Part shown: piece by piece, positions 35,870 through 43,871 of the stretch
How the letters are laid out: the number at the start of each line of letters is the position of its first letter
Position numbering within the stretch: the first letter of the stretch is position 1
Assembly (NCBI RefSeq): GCF_900101125.1
Contig: NZ_FNFL01000002.1
Location: forward strand, 310,001-374,000
Length of the DNA: 64,000 nt
Direction of reading: 5' to 3'
Origin: Sediminibacillus albus
Lineage (GTDB): Bacteria > Bacillota > Bacilli > Bacillales > Amphibacillaceae
Translations under genes and position numbers: made by a program
The notes under the pieces: model-generated
What the model was told of the DNA's origin: nothing
The model's database searches: none
Seen by the model: only the letters and a program-made list of their open reading frames with translations

Positions 35870-36856
35870 ATGAATCCTGTGCTTGAAATTAAAAATCTGT
35901 CGATTGATTTACATGCGGACCGAAAAAAATTCAATGTGATAAACAATGTCAATCTAACTATTAATAAAAAGCAAAAGTATGGAATCGTGGGGGAATCCGG
36001 AAGCGGCAAAAGTTTAACCTCCCTGTCCATTATGAACCTGCTCCCGGCCCCATTGAACATAAGAGAAGGAAAGATTTTATTTGAAGAGTCTAAGGATCTG
36101 ACCAAATTGCCCAACAAAGAGATGCTTAAGGTCAGAGGGAATGATATTTCCATGATATTTCAGGAGCCGATGACAGCGTTGGACCCCTTATATCCCATTG
36201 AACATCAAATTATGGAAGTGCTTAGGTTCCATGGAACCTATAGCAGAAAGCAAATGAAGGAATTAGCAATAGAAATGCTGGAAAAGGTAGGAATATCAAG
36301 ACCAAAGCAACTAATGGCCGAGTATCCTCATCAATTATCCGGCGGAATGAGACAGAGAATTATGATTGCTATTGCGCTCATCTGCAATCCAAAATTACTG
36401 ATCGCAGATGAGCCGACCACCGCTTTAGACGTAACAATTCAAGCGCAAATATTAGACTTGATGAGCGATTTGACGGAAAACTATGATACTTCCATTTTAA
36501 TGATAACCCACGACTTGGGAGTCATAGCAGAAACATGCGAGCGAGTGGCAGTAATGTATTCCGGTGAGATTGTCGAAGAGACTACTGTCGAAAATTTATT
36601 CAGTAACCCAACCCACCCTTATACGATAGGACTTTTGGAATCAGTAAAGTCGCTGGGAGACAGAACAAGGGATTTATATTCCATTCCTGGGACAGTCCCT
36701 ACTCCGAAGCAATTAACAGGCGGCTGCAGATTTGCTTCGAGATGTCCTTATGCCACTGCAATTTGCAGGGAGCAAGCCCCTCCTTTATTTTCTGTCGGAA
36801 CAGACCATCAAAGCAGATGCTGGCTCTATGGAAAGGAGGAAGTTATCAATGGCTGA
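35870..36856 (+). CDS. Oligopeptide-type ABC ATPase, DppD/OppD-like
   Basis: ATP-hydrolysing subunit of the importer, 328 residues from ATG 35870, preceded by GGAGGGGG. The Walker A motif is GESGSGKS, the signature LSGGMRQR, Walker B LLIADEPTTALDVT, and the H-loop is ITHDLG. The C-terminal extension has the oligopeptide-binding-type cysteine motif CRFASRCPYATAICR, which in this family coordinates an iron-sulfur cluster. It starts 2 bases after the anmK stop and overlaps the second ATPase gene by 8 bases. Confidence 0.9.
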   Translation: MNPVLEIKNLSIDLHADRKKFNVINNVNLTINKKQKYGIVGESGSGKSLTSLSIMNLLPAPLNIREGKILFEESKDLTKLPNKEMLKVRGNDISMIFQEPMTALDPLYPIEHQIMEVLRFHGTYSRKQMKELAIEMLEKVGISRPKQLMAEYPHQLSGGMRQRIMIAIALICNPKLLIADEPTTALDVTIQAQILDLMSDLTENYDTSILMITHDLGVIAETCERVAVMYSGEIVEETTVENLFSNPTHPYTIGLLESVKSLGDRTRDLYSIPGTVPTPKQLTGGCRFASRCPYATAICREQAPPLFSVGTDHQSRCWLYGKEEVING

Positions 36857-37823
36857 ACAACAGGTAGTGTTGGAAGTGAAGAACCTTAAAAAATATTTTC
36901 CTATTAAAGAAGGGGTATTTAAAAGAACCAAAAATTATGTTCGAGCAGTGAATGATATTAGCTTTGAAGTCAGAGAACAAGAAACCTTTTCTTTAGTTGG
37001 GGAAAGCGGCTGTGGGAAATCAACCACAGGCCGTTCTATTCTTCGACTGCTGGAACCGACAGAAGGCGAAGTTTACTATAATGGTATAAACCTTTTGGAA
37101 TACTCCAAAAAAGACTTTCGAAAAGTGAGAAAGGATTTGCAATTAATCTTTCAAGATCCTTATAGCTCACTGAACCCCAGGATGACAGTGAAAAATTTAC
37201 TTCTTGAACCGTTATTAACACACCGGATTTATAACAAGAAAGAAGCCGAGCAAAAAGTGTTAAGTATCGCTGAGAAAGTTGGTTTGACAAAAGAGCAGAT
37301 CCATCGTCATCCCCATGAATTTAGCGGGGGACAAAGGCAGCGGATAAGCATCGCAAGAGCAATGATATTAAATCCTAAGTTAATTATTTTGGACGAGGCT
37401 GTTTCTGCCCTAGATGTCTCGATCCAAGCCCAAATCTTAAATTTGTTAATTGAGCTTCAAAGGGATCTGAAATTAACCTATATTTTTATTTCCCATGATT
37501 TAAATGTAGTAAAGCATGTGAGTGACCGTGTCGGAGTAATGTATTTGGGGCAGATGGTAGAAATGGCTGCCACCGAAAACCTTTATCAAAAACCGATGCA
37601 TCCTTATACACAGTCACTTCTTTCTGCAATACCTTCCCATGATCCAACCGTAAAGAAGGAAAGAATCGTTTTGCAGGGGGATGTTCCGGACCCGTCTAAT
37701 CCACCTTCAGGCTGTCCGTTTAGATTAAGATGCCCGCAAGCTCACGAACGTTGTAAGGTAGAAAAACCTGCCTTTGTTGAAAGGGAACCCAATCATTGGC
37801 TTGCTTGCCATTTATATGATTAG
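36849..37823 (+). CDS. Oligopeptide-type ABC ATPase, DppF/OppF-like
   Basis: Second ATPase subunit, 324 residues. ATG 36849 has AAAGGAGGAAG upstream; the open frame runs farther back within the previous gene, but without a start signal. Motifs: Walker A GESGCGKS, signature FSGGQRQR, Walker [15 protein letters not shown] (Pro of the usual DEP is Ala-like DEAV, common in DppF), H-loop ISHDL. The C-terminal cysteine motif reads [14 protein letters not shown]. The importer is therefore complete: SBP, two permeases and two ATPases. Confidence 0.9.
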   Translation: MAEQQVVLEVKNLKKYFPIKEGVFKRTKNYVRAVNDISFEVREQETFSLVGESGCGKSTTGRSILRLLEPTEGEVYYNGINLLEYSKKDFRKVRKDLQLIFQDPYSSLNPRMTVKNLLLEPLLTHRIYNKKEAEQKVLSIAEKVGLTKEQIHRHPHEFSGGQRQRISIARAMILNPKLIILDEAVSALDVSIQAQILNLLIELQRDLKLTYIFISHDLNVVKHVSDRVGVMYLGQMVEMAATENLYQKPMHPYTQSLLSAIPSHDPTVKKERIVLQGDVPDPSNPPSGCPFRLRCPQAHERCKVEKPAFVEREPNHWLACHLYD

Positions 37824-37874
37824 CAGAGCGAAAAAAAGCGAATAATCACTTGTCGTACTAAAGGAGAGCTAACG

Positions 37875-38546
37875 ATGGAAAAATTGGAATCAGCTTTAAT
37901 CGAGAGTTGGGAAGTTAATGGGGAAGCATGGATCGAAACGATAAAAGGGAACAAAATCGAAAGCAGAAACTTATCAACAAAAAAAGCGATTATCGACAAC
38001 GTCCTAGCGTACTCTCCGAAAAAGGTGTTGGATATGGGCTGTGGCGAAGGTTGGCTTGCACGTTCTTTAACGAGCAGAGGAATGGACACCGTAGGAATTG
38101 ATGGAAGCCAAAAACTAATTCAGACCGCAGAAGAGCAAGGAAGCGGCACCTTTCATCTGCTTACCTATGATCAATTTATAAATAATCCTAAATCAATAGG
38201 AGAATCATATGATGTGGTAGTATTCAATTTTTCACTTTTATCGGAAAATATTACACAGATCCTGAAAGCTTGCAGCCAAATAATGGATTCCGATGGAACG
38301 ATCATTATCCAGACAGTCCACCCCTTCAACAGTCAATCATCTAATTATAAAAGCGGCTGGCGTGAAGAGGATTTTTCAACCATGGGCGATGATTATGTCC
38401 GATCAATGCCATGGTACTTCCGAACAATATCGAGTTGGATAGACGTCATCAATGAAAGCGGATATGGGTTGTATGCGTGCAAAGAACCAATCCACCCAGA
38501 AACAGGGCAGCCTTTATCGCTCATTTTAACAATGAAGCTTAAATAA
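37875..38546 (+). CDS. Class I SAM-dependent methyltransferase
   Basis: A 223-residue soluble methyltransferase. SAM-binding motif I is VLDMGCGEGWLARSL (about residues 50-64), the acidic residue of motif II is in VGIDGSQ, and YDVVVFNFSLL matches motif IV. The gene begins 51 bases after dppF with AAAGGAGAG and ends before a terminator, so it is probably the last gene of the MurNAc operon. Its substrate is unknown; similar proteins occur widely in Bacillaceae without a link to cell wall recycling. Confidence 0.8.
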   Translation: MEKLESALIESWEVNGEAWIETIKGNKIESRNLSTKKAIIDNVLAYSPKKVLDMGCGEGWLARSLTSRGMDTVGIDGSQKLIQTAEEQGSGTFHLLTYDQFINNPKSIGESYDVVVFNFSLLSENITQILKACSQIMDSDGTIIIQTVHPFNSQSSNYKSGWREEDFSTMGDDYVRSMPWYFRTISSWIDVINESGYGLYACKEPIHPETGQPLSLILTMKLK

Positions 38547-38556
38547 GAATGTAACG

Positions 38557-38587
38557 AAACCACTTAATATTAAGTGGTTTTTTGTTT
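38557..38587 (+). terminator. Terminator of the MurNAc operon
   Basis: A 24-base perfect palindrome with arms AAACCACTTAAT / ATTAAGTGGTTT (38557-38580) runs into TTTTG. Confidence 0.8.
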
Positions 38588-38895
38588 CGTAACTATATTA
38601 AACTGTGCAGTGTATTATAGATCTGTTAGTGACACAAATAGACTGAAATTAATGTTGAATTTTGTGAAGAAGACTTTGCCATCTCTCTGATAACTTGCTC
38701 TCCGCATTGAATGTACAGTCTGTTCATAAAAGGATTTTACTTTCAGCCGACGAAAGTATTAGGGAGACCGAAAAAAATTTATAATCGCTGTCGATTCAGT
38801 CAAGATTAGTTCGTCGTATAAATAGAAGCGGGATTACCCAAAAGGTTTTTACATCGGTACACGAAGCTTCACAATAAAATAGGAGGTAAAAACAT
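38588..38895. other. Non-coding leader region of the DGPF-sigma factor pair
   Basis: No gene in about 300 bases. The only clear signal is the ribosome binding site TAGGAGG at the right end. No confident SigA promoter was found; ECF factors of this type may recognise their own promoter here. Confidence 0.4.
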
Positions 38896-39333
38896 ATGAG
38901 ATTTATGATGATTGTCAAGGCTACAACAGACTCAGAAGCGGGGGTTATGCCAAGCCAGGAACTTATTGATGCTATGCAAAAGTATAACGAGGAATTGGTA
39001 AAGGCCGGTGTGTTACTCGCAGCTGATGGCCTGCAGCCTACCTCAAGTGGAATCCGGATTTCCTATCCGGAGCCCGGAGAAAAACCAAAGGTAATGGATG
39101 GGCCTTTTACTGAGGCAAAAGAGTTGATCGCGGGATATACGCTAATTGAAGTTAAATCGAGGGAAGAAGCTATTGAATGGGCTCTTCGCATGCCGGATCC
39201 CCACGGATATGGACAGGGCGAGATTGAACTCAGGCAGGTGTTCGAGTTGGAGGACGTTGTGGCCAATCCTGAATCACTGGCAAAAGAAGCAACACTTCGC
39301 AAACAAGTTAAGGAGCAGAAAAAAGGTTGGTGA
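38896..39333 (+). CDS. DGPF-domain (YciI-related) protein
   Basis: A 145-residue ferredoxin-like-fold protein of the YCII/DGPF family. RFMMIVKATTDSEAG opens the protein, and VMDGPFTEAKELIAGYTLIEVKS contains the eponymous DGPF block (shown as VMDGPFTEAKE). Members of this family are the standard neighbours of ECF42-type sigma factors, here sharing bases with the sigma gene (GTGA overlap). The function is not established; a role in sensing or controlling the sigma factor is often suggested. Ribosome binding site AGGAGG. Confidence 0.85.
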   Translation: MRFMMIVKATTDSEAGVMPSQELIDAMQKYNEELVKAGVLLAADGLQPTSSGIRISYPEPGEKPKVMDGPFTEAKELIAGYTLIEVKSREEAIEWALRMPDPHGYGQGEIELRQVFELEDVVANPESLAKEATLRKQVKEQKKGW

Positions 39334-40580
39334 CGTTGTCCCAAACACATCGAACCATTGATGCGATATGGCGAATGGAGTCGGCAAAGCTAATTGCGAG
39401 TTTAACCCGAATGCTACGGGACGTGGGTGTTGCAGAAGATCTTGCCCAGGATGCTTTGGTAATTGCCCTAGAACGATGGCCGGAGACCGGCATTCCAGAC
39501 AATCCGGGTGCCTGGCTGATGACAACGGCGAAGCGGCGCGCGATTGATCTTATGCGCAGGACGAAGCTGCGTGATCAGAAGTATGTAGAGATCGCCCGCG
39601 GTATGGAATATAAGGAGGAAGATATAGATCAGGCTTTGGACGGGGAAATCGGTGACGATCTCCTTCGTCTGGTCTTTATGACCTGCCATCCAGTGTTATC
39701 ACCAAATGCCAGAGTTGCCCTAACGCTTCGCCTGTTATGCGGACTTACTACAGATGAAATCGCACGTTCTTTTCTCGTTGCCGAATCGACGATTGCACAG
39801 CGGATAGTTCGGGCCAAGAGAACCCTTAGGGCCGAGAAGGTTCCTTTTAAGGTACCTACGGGAGAACAACGTAAAAAACGTCTGTCTGCTGTACTCGAGG
39901 TGATTTACCTGATGTTCAATGAAGGGTATTCAGCAACCTCTGGGGATCACTGGATTCGACCGCTGCTATGTCAGGAGGCACTGAGACTCGGACGCGTACT
40001 TTCCGAGATCGCACCACATGAATCAGAAGTTTACGGACTGGTTGCCTTAATGGAGATTCAATCTTCGCGTTTTAAAACTCGGGTTAGCGCTACAGGTGAA
40101 CCCGTACTTTTGATGGACCAAAATCGGGCAAAGTGGGATAGACTGCTGATCCGTCGTGGATTAGCGGCACTTAAACGCAGCCAGGAACTTGGAAGCACAC
40201 TCGGTCCATACGCGTTGCAGGCTGCGATTTCTGCTTGTCATGCGGAAGCTCCTACTGCAGATGAGACCGATTGGATCCGTATCGCTGCCCTTTACGAAGC
40301 ACTGTCCAGGGCAACTCCATCGCCAATCATCGAATTAAACCGGGCGGTTGCCATATCAATGGCATTTGGACCCTCTTTCGGACTACAGATTGTCGACGAG
40401 CTGAGTGGCGAACCTTCCCTAAAGAGATATCATTTACTGCCTAGCGTTCGCGGCGATCTTCTGGTCAAGCTAGGGCGGTTCGGTGAAGCTCGTACAGAAT
40501 TTCAACGTGCGGCGTCGATGACCCGGAATGACCGTGAGAAAGAGCTTTTACTGAACCGGGCAAATGAATGTGAGTCCTGA
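39330..40580 (+). CDS. ECF sigma factor with long C-terminal extension (ECF42-like)
   Basis: A 416-residue extracytoplasmic-function sigma factor. Region sigma-2 includes ESAKLIASLTRMLRDVGVAE then DLAQDALVIALERWPETGIP, and sigma-4 includes GLTTDEIARSFLVAESTIAQ then RIVRAKRTLR. Beyond residue about 185 a DUF6596-type, TPR-like extension follows (EVIYLMFNEGYSATSGDHWI; LLVKLGRFGEARTEFQRAA), which makes a separate anti-sigma factor unnecessary in this group. The exact start is uncertain (GTG 39330 overlapping the DGPF stop, or TTG 39336). Base composition is visibly richer in GC than in neighbouring genes, which suggests acquisition. Confidence 0.85.
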   Translation: MTLSQTHRTIDAIWRMESAKLIASLTRMLRDVGVAEDLAQDALVIALERWPETGIPDNPGAWLMTTAKRRAIDLMRRTKLRDQKYVEIARGMEYKEEDIDQALDGEIGDDLLRLVFMTCHPVLSPNARVALTLRLLCGLTTDEIARSFLVAESTIAQRIVRAKRTLRAEKVPFKVPTGEQRKKRLSAVLEVIYLMFNEGYSATSGDHWIRPLLCQEALRLGRVLSEIAPHESEVYGLVALMEIQSSRFKTRVSATGEPVLLMDQNRAKWDRLLIRRGLAALKRSQELGSTLGPYALQAAISACHAEAPTADETDWIRIAALYEALSRATPSPIIELNRAVAISMAFGPSFGLQIVDELSGEPSLKRYHLLPSVRGDLLVKLGRFGEARTEFQRAASMTRNDREKELLLNRANECES

Positions 40581-40650
40581 AGCATCGTTTCCTATACGCT
40601 TTTACTGCATCAGTGTATTTCCTGCTATTTACACCCGCCTCTGTATACCC

Positions 40651-40827
40651 GGCAAGGAAATCATGGCACACGGTGGTGCGGGATTCGTACAGATCCTTTC
40701 AAGACTTGGCCTTATCGATGAATATCGATTGATTGTTAATCCTATTGCGTTTGGAAGTGGATTACCATTATTCAAGGACTTGTCTGATGCAAAAAAGGAG
40801 CCGTACTTCATACATATCAACCAGTAA
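40651..40827 (+). pseudogene. C-terminal remnant of a RibD_C/dihydrofolate reductase-like protein
   Basis: Only about the last 55 residues survive: GKEIMAHGGAGFVQILSRLG, then LIDEYRLIVNPIAFGSGLPL and FKDLSD. This is the conserved C-terminus of the YyaP/YwjB dihydrofolate reductase-like family, normally about 180 residues. The sequence upstream of 40650 in the same frame is unrelated and no start signal is present. These reductases often accompany ECF42/DGPF genes. Confidence 0.65.
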
Positions 40828-41044
40828 GGAATGTGGAAAATCCACAAAGAAGTGGTTAGGGTTGATAAATATTAAGTTTTTCGGTGCGCTGGGACAAAGT
40901 CGGTCTTCGAGCTGATCGACGGGTTCTGACGATATTGTCGGACGGGAACCTTAAGTATCTCATTTAGAAACGGTGCTACTTACCCAATAGGAAAACAAGA
41001 CAAAACTGGAGATTTGTATTCAACTTGAGACGGCGTCAAAAAGT

Positions 41045-41240
41045 ATGACAAATAACGGGGTGAACCTCTGCGTCGAGACTTTCAGTAATCTCGTATGTAC
41101 TCCGTTGGCTTGCTCTATGCACTGGTGGGAGGACGTGTTCTACGAGCGTCTTGCAGCAGGTTCTCGATTCTTTATTCGTTATGACACCCCCGACTTAGGC
41201 CGATCTGTCACCTACGAACCGGGGAATCCGCAGGACAGCC
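41045..41240 (+). pseudogene. N-terminal remnant of an alpha/beta hydrolase
   Basis: The reading frame gives NNGVNLCVETFSNL, then MHWWEDVFYERLAAGSRFFI and RYDTPDLGRSVTYEPGNPQ, closely resembling the first 65 residues of alpha/beta hydrolases of the type GxLCxETFGxP...WW..FC..LAAGGRFVIRYDxRDxGRS. Everything carrying the catalytic Ser, Asp and His is missing. No ribosome binding site is visible. Confidence 0.6.
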
Positions 41241-41390
41241 TCTGTGAAAGGACGCCTACAATGAACGATATCAAAACGGTTAATCAAAATAAGAGTGATT
41301 AAATTGTTAAAATTTACTCATTCCCTATGATGAGAAAGTGAGAGGGAAATTCTTGTCTTCCGCAATAGGGAGCGTTTGATAAAGAGGTTT

Positions 41391-41437
41391 AAAAGGATCA
41401 CCCATGTTATCCGACACTTTAAGGGTGATCCTTTTTT
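41391..41437 (+). terminator. Rho-independent terminator before the TRAP operon
   Basis: Perfect 13-bp stem AAAAGGATCACCC (41391-41403) / GGGTGATCCTTTT (41423-41435) with a T6 tail. Confidence 0.85.
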
Positions 41438-41458
41438 AGTTCCAATTATTTTTTAGGG

Positions 41459-41487
41459 TTGATTTTTGAATCCGTTTACATTATACT
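41459..41487 (+). promoter_or_regulatory. SigA promoter of the TRAP / keto-deoxy sugar operon
   Basis: TTGATT (41459-41464), 17-base spacer, TATACT (41482-41487). The operator at 41503 starts about 9 bases after the predicted transcript start. Confidence 0.65.
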
Positions 41488-41502
41488 CTAACTAAATCGA
41501 TT

Positions 41503-41520
41503 TACTAAACCGTTTTAGTA
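41503..41520. promoter_or_regulatory. LacI-type operator of the TRAP operon
   Basis: TACTAAACCGTTTTAGTA is an 18-base palindrome with only the pair next to the central CG mismatched. It lies immediately downstream of the promoter, and the LacI-family gene at 41606 follows. Confidence 0.65.
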
Positions 41521-41530
41521 ATAAGTTATA

Positions 41531-41544
41531 TGAAAACGGTTACT
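41531..41544 (+). promoter_or_regulatory. cre-like box in the TRAP operon leader
   Basis: TGAAAACGGTTACT matches 13 of 14 consensus positions (last base differs). A second binding site for the LacI regulator is an alternative reading. Confidence 0.45.
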
Positions 41545-41605
41545 GAGTTCCTATCTAATTTTCGAGAGGGAAGGTGGATGGGATACAGGAGAGGGGGCAA
41601 ATGCT

Positions 41606-42628
41606 ATAAAAACCGTCACCATTAAAGATGTAGCCCAAAGGGCAGGAGTGTCACCGAGTACGGTTTCCCAATATGTAAATAAGCGATTCCATTACATGGG
41701 AAAAGAGACAAAGAAGAAAGTTGCTGAGGCCATTGAAGAATTGGGGTTCCAGCCTAATACGGTGGCAAGAAGTTTAAAACAAAAGAAAACGCTTACCATC
41801 GGCGTGATCATTTCGAACATTATGCACCGCTACTCCACAGTGGTCAGCAGATCTATTGAAGATTATTGCTATAACTATGAATATCATACAATTATTTGTA
41901 ATGCGGATGACAATCCTGAAAAAGAACGAAAATATGTAGATATGCTGTTAGCAAAGCAAATTGATGGATTAATCATCGTTCCTACCAATCATAATCGGGA
42001 GCTCTATCAAAGCTTGATTCATAGAAATATCCCAGTGGTATTTCTTGATCGCTATGTTAATGGATTGGCTATTCCAACAGTTGTAGTTGATAACCAGGAT
42101 GTCACAGAGCAGGCGATCAATCATTGGATAGAAGCTGGGCATACCCGAATCTCTTTGATCTCCGCTCCAATGAATGTTAGTACAAGAATAGAGAGAATGG
42201 AAGGATATAAGCGGGCCTTACAGCAGGCAAGCATACCCATTCAGGAATCATACGTTCACCATGTGGAAATGGATGACGTGCAGGAAGTTTGCAGACAGAT
42301 GAGCCAGCTCACTGAACCTCCAACAGCAATTCTGGCAGCCAGTGACTTGGTTTTAATAGAAATCATCCGGTATATCAACCGGCAAGGGATACAAGTTCCT
42401 GACGACGTTGCTCTAATGGTATTTGACGAAGTGCATTTAGCTGAATTCCATGACCCGCCAATTACCACAATTAATCAGCCTTTTTATGATATGGGACAGA
42501 AAGCAGCCAGTTTACTGATGGACTTAATTAACAAAAAAGAAGTAGAAAACAAAAAATATCTTTATGAGGCATCTATTAATATACGAGAATCAAGTGAAGC
42601 AAAACTACAAAACAAAGGGGTTTTATAA
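41606..42628 (+). CDS. LacI-family regulator of the TRAP operon, start codon damaged
   Basis: Repressor with a canonical helix-turn-helix (TVTIKDVAQRAGVSPSTVSQ) and hinge (GFQPNTVARSLKQKKTLTIG), followed by a sugar-binding effector domain (IGVIISNIMHRYSTVVSRSI; QIDGLIIVPTN; AILAASDLVLIEIIRY; VFDEVHLAEFHDPPITTINQ). The conserved HTH has no usable start codon in frame: upstream codons back to the stop at 41531 include no ATG, GTG or TTG. GAGGGGGCAA precedes ATGCTATAAAA, where the ATG is one base out of frame; a single extra G (ATGGCTATAAAA) would restore MAIKTVTIKDVA. The coordinate uses the in-frame ATA; a GTG at 41648 would remove half of the HTH. Either a real frameshift or a sequencing error. 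Confidence 0.75.
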   Translation: MKTVTIKDVAQRAGVSPSTVSQYVNKRFHYMGKETKKKVAEAIEELGFQPNTVARSLKQKKTLTIGVIISNIMHRYSTVVSRSIEDYCYNYEYHTIICNADDNPEKERKYVDMLLAKQIDGLIIVPTNHNRELYQSLIHRNIPVVFLDRYVNGLAIPTVVVDNQDVTEQAINHWIEAGHTRISLISAPMNVSTRIERMEGYKRALQQASIPIQESYVHHVEMDDVQEVCRQMSQLTEPPTAILAASDLVLIEIIRYINRQGIQVPDDVALMVFDEVHLAEFHDPPITTINQPFYDMGQKAASLLMDLINKKEVENKKYLYEASINIRESSEAKLQNKGVL

Positions 42629-42629
42629 T

Positions 42630-43640
42630 ATGAAAAAGCGCTTAGGAATTTTATTCTCTGCAATCGTTTTGAGTGTAATGGCAGCATGCGGCGGGGCTGA
42701 TACAGAAGATGGCAATGCCGCAGAAAATGGAAGCGTTAACTTAATTGCAGCTACTCAATTGGATGCGGATAGCCCGTTTGCTGTGGGTTTCGAAAAGTTT
42801 AAAGAAGTTATTGAATCGGAAACAGATGGCGATGTGACTGTCGAAATTCATACAGACGGTGCTTTAGGCGGGAATGAAGACGAATTAGTGCAAAACTTGG
42901 AATCAGGATCCGTAGATTTGGTCGTAGCATCTCCTGGGTTTATGACACAGGCAGTAAAAGAGGTTGACTTCTTTGCTCTTCCATACTTGTTCGAAAGCCG
43001 TGACCATTGGAAAACAGTAGTTGATGGCGAAGTTGGTGAAACATTGTTTAGCAAAATCGAAGAGAATACGTCCTTCAAAATGTTAGGTTACTGGTCTGCT
43101 GGTGTTCGTAATTACTATGGCTTCAAGCCGATTGAACAGCCAGAAGATTTAAAAGGCGTGAAGGTACGTGTCCAGAATTCGCCCGTCGTACAAAATACTT
43201 GGAAAGCATTTGGCGCACAGCCAGCAAACGTTGCGTGGAATGAAATGTACCAGGCTTTGCAAAACAAAGTAATTGATGCTGCAGAGAATGACTTTACTAA
43301 TATTTACCAAGCAAGCCATCATGAGCTGGCAACGTATATTTCCGAAACGGAGCACGACTTCACTACCCGCTTGTTCTTTACTGCTGACAGAGTGTATGAC
43401 CAGTTAAATGACGAACAAAAACAAGCATTTGAAAAAGCGGCAACTGAAGCTACAGAGGCAGCACTAAAAGCTGACGATGAATTAGCGGAAGAATCGTTGA
43501 AAGCTATGAAAGAACAAGGAGTAGAAGTAAATGAAGTAGATAAACAGCCATTTGTTGATTTAACTGAACCAATCAGACAAGATGCTGTCAAGGATCTAGG
43601 GATGGAAGACCTTTATCAAAAAGTACAAGACTTAAAATAA
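42630..43640 (+). CDS. TRAP transporter substrate-binding lipoprotein, DctP family
   Basis: Extracellular binding component of a tripartite TRAP transporter, 336 residues. ATG 42630 has AAAGGGG 9 bases upstream, 1 base after the LacI stop codon. The signal peptide ends in the lipobox MAAC (acylated Cys, GGADTEDGN). Typical DctP segments: AVGFEKFKEVIESETDGDVT, GGNEDELVQNLESGSVDLVV, FALPYLFESRDHW, and VRVQNSPVVQNTWKAFGAQP (the arginine that pairs with the ligand carboxylate lies in this block), then VIDAAENDFTN. The ligand should be an organic or sugar acid; neighbouring keto-deoxy sugar genes suggest a uronate or aldonate. Confidence 0.9.
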   Translation: MKKRLGILFSAIVLSVMAACGGADTEDGNAAENGSVNLIAATQLDADSPFAVGFEKFKEVIESETDGDVTVEIHTDGALGGNEDELVQNLESGSVDLVVASPGFMTQAVKEVDFFALPYLFESRDHWKTVVDGEVGETLFSKIEENTSFKMLGYWSAGVRNYYGFKPIEQPEDLKGVKVRVQNSPVVQNTWKAFGAQPANVAWNEMYQALQNKVIDAAENDFTNIYQASHHELATYISETEHDFTTRLFFTADRVYDQLNDEQKQAFEKAATEATEAALKADDELAEESLKAMKEQGVEVNEVDKQPFVDLTEPIRQDAVKDLGMEDLYQKVQDLK

Positions 43641-43766
43641 GCAAGCAAAAAAGTACAAGCTCTGCTGGGAAAGCCAAACAAAGGGGTTAGCAGATATAGC
43701 TGTATAAATAGAGAAATGCAAACCAATTAGCCTTTATTGTCGGGGGACATTAACAAGGCATGTCAG

Positions 43767-43821
43767 GGGACAGTCCCTCCATGGGCAAGAATGACATCTG
43801 TCCATGAGCGGAGGCTGTCCC
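43767..43821 (+). other. Intercistronic hairpin between dctP and dctQ
   Basis: GGGACAG (43767-43773), CCTCC (43776-43780) and ATGG (43781-43784) pair with CCAT (43802-43805), GGAGG (43810-43814) and CTGTCCC (43815-43821), with small bulges. There is no U-run. It lies in the 231-base gap after the binding-protein gene. Confidence 0.65.
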
Positions 43822-43871
43822 ATTCTAATTAGAAGTTATTCGTTTTCTTAAGTAGAGAAGAGGTGTTGTAA

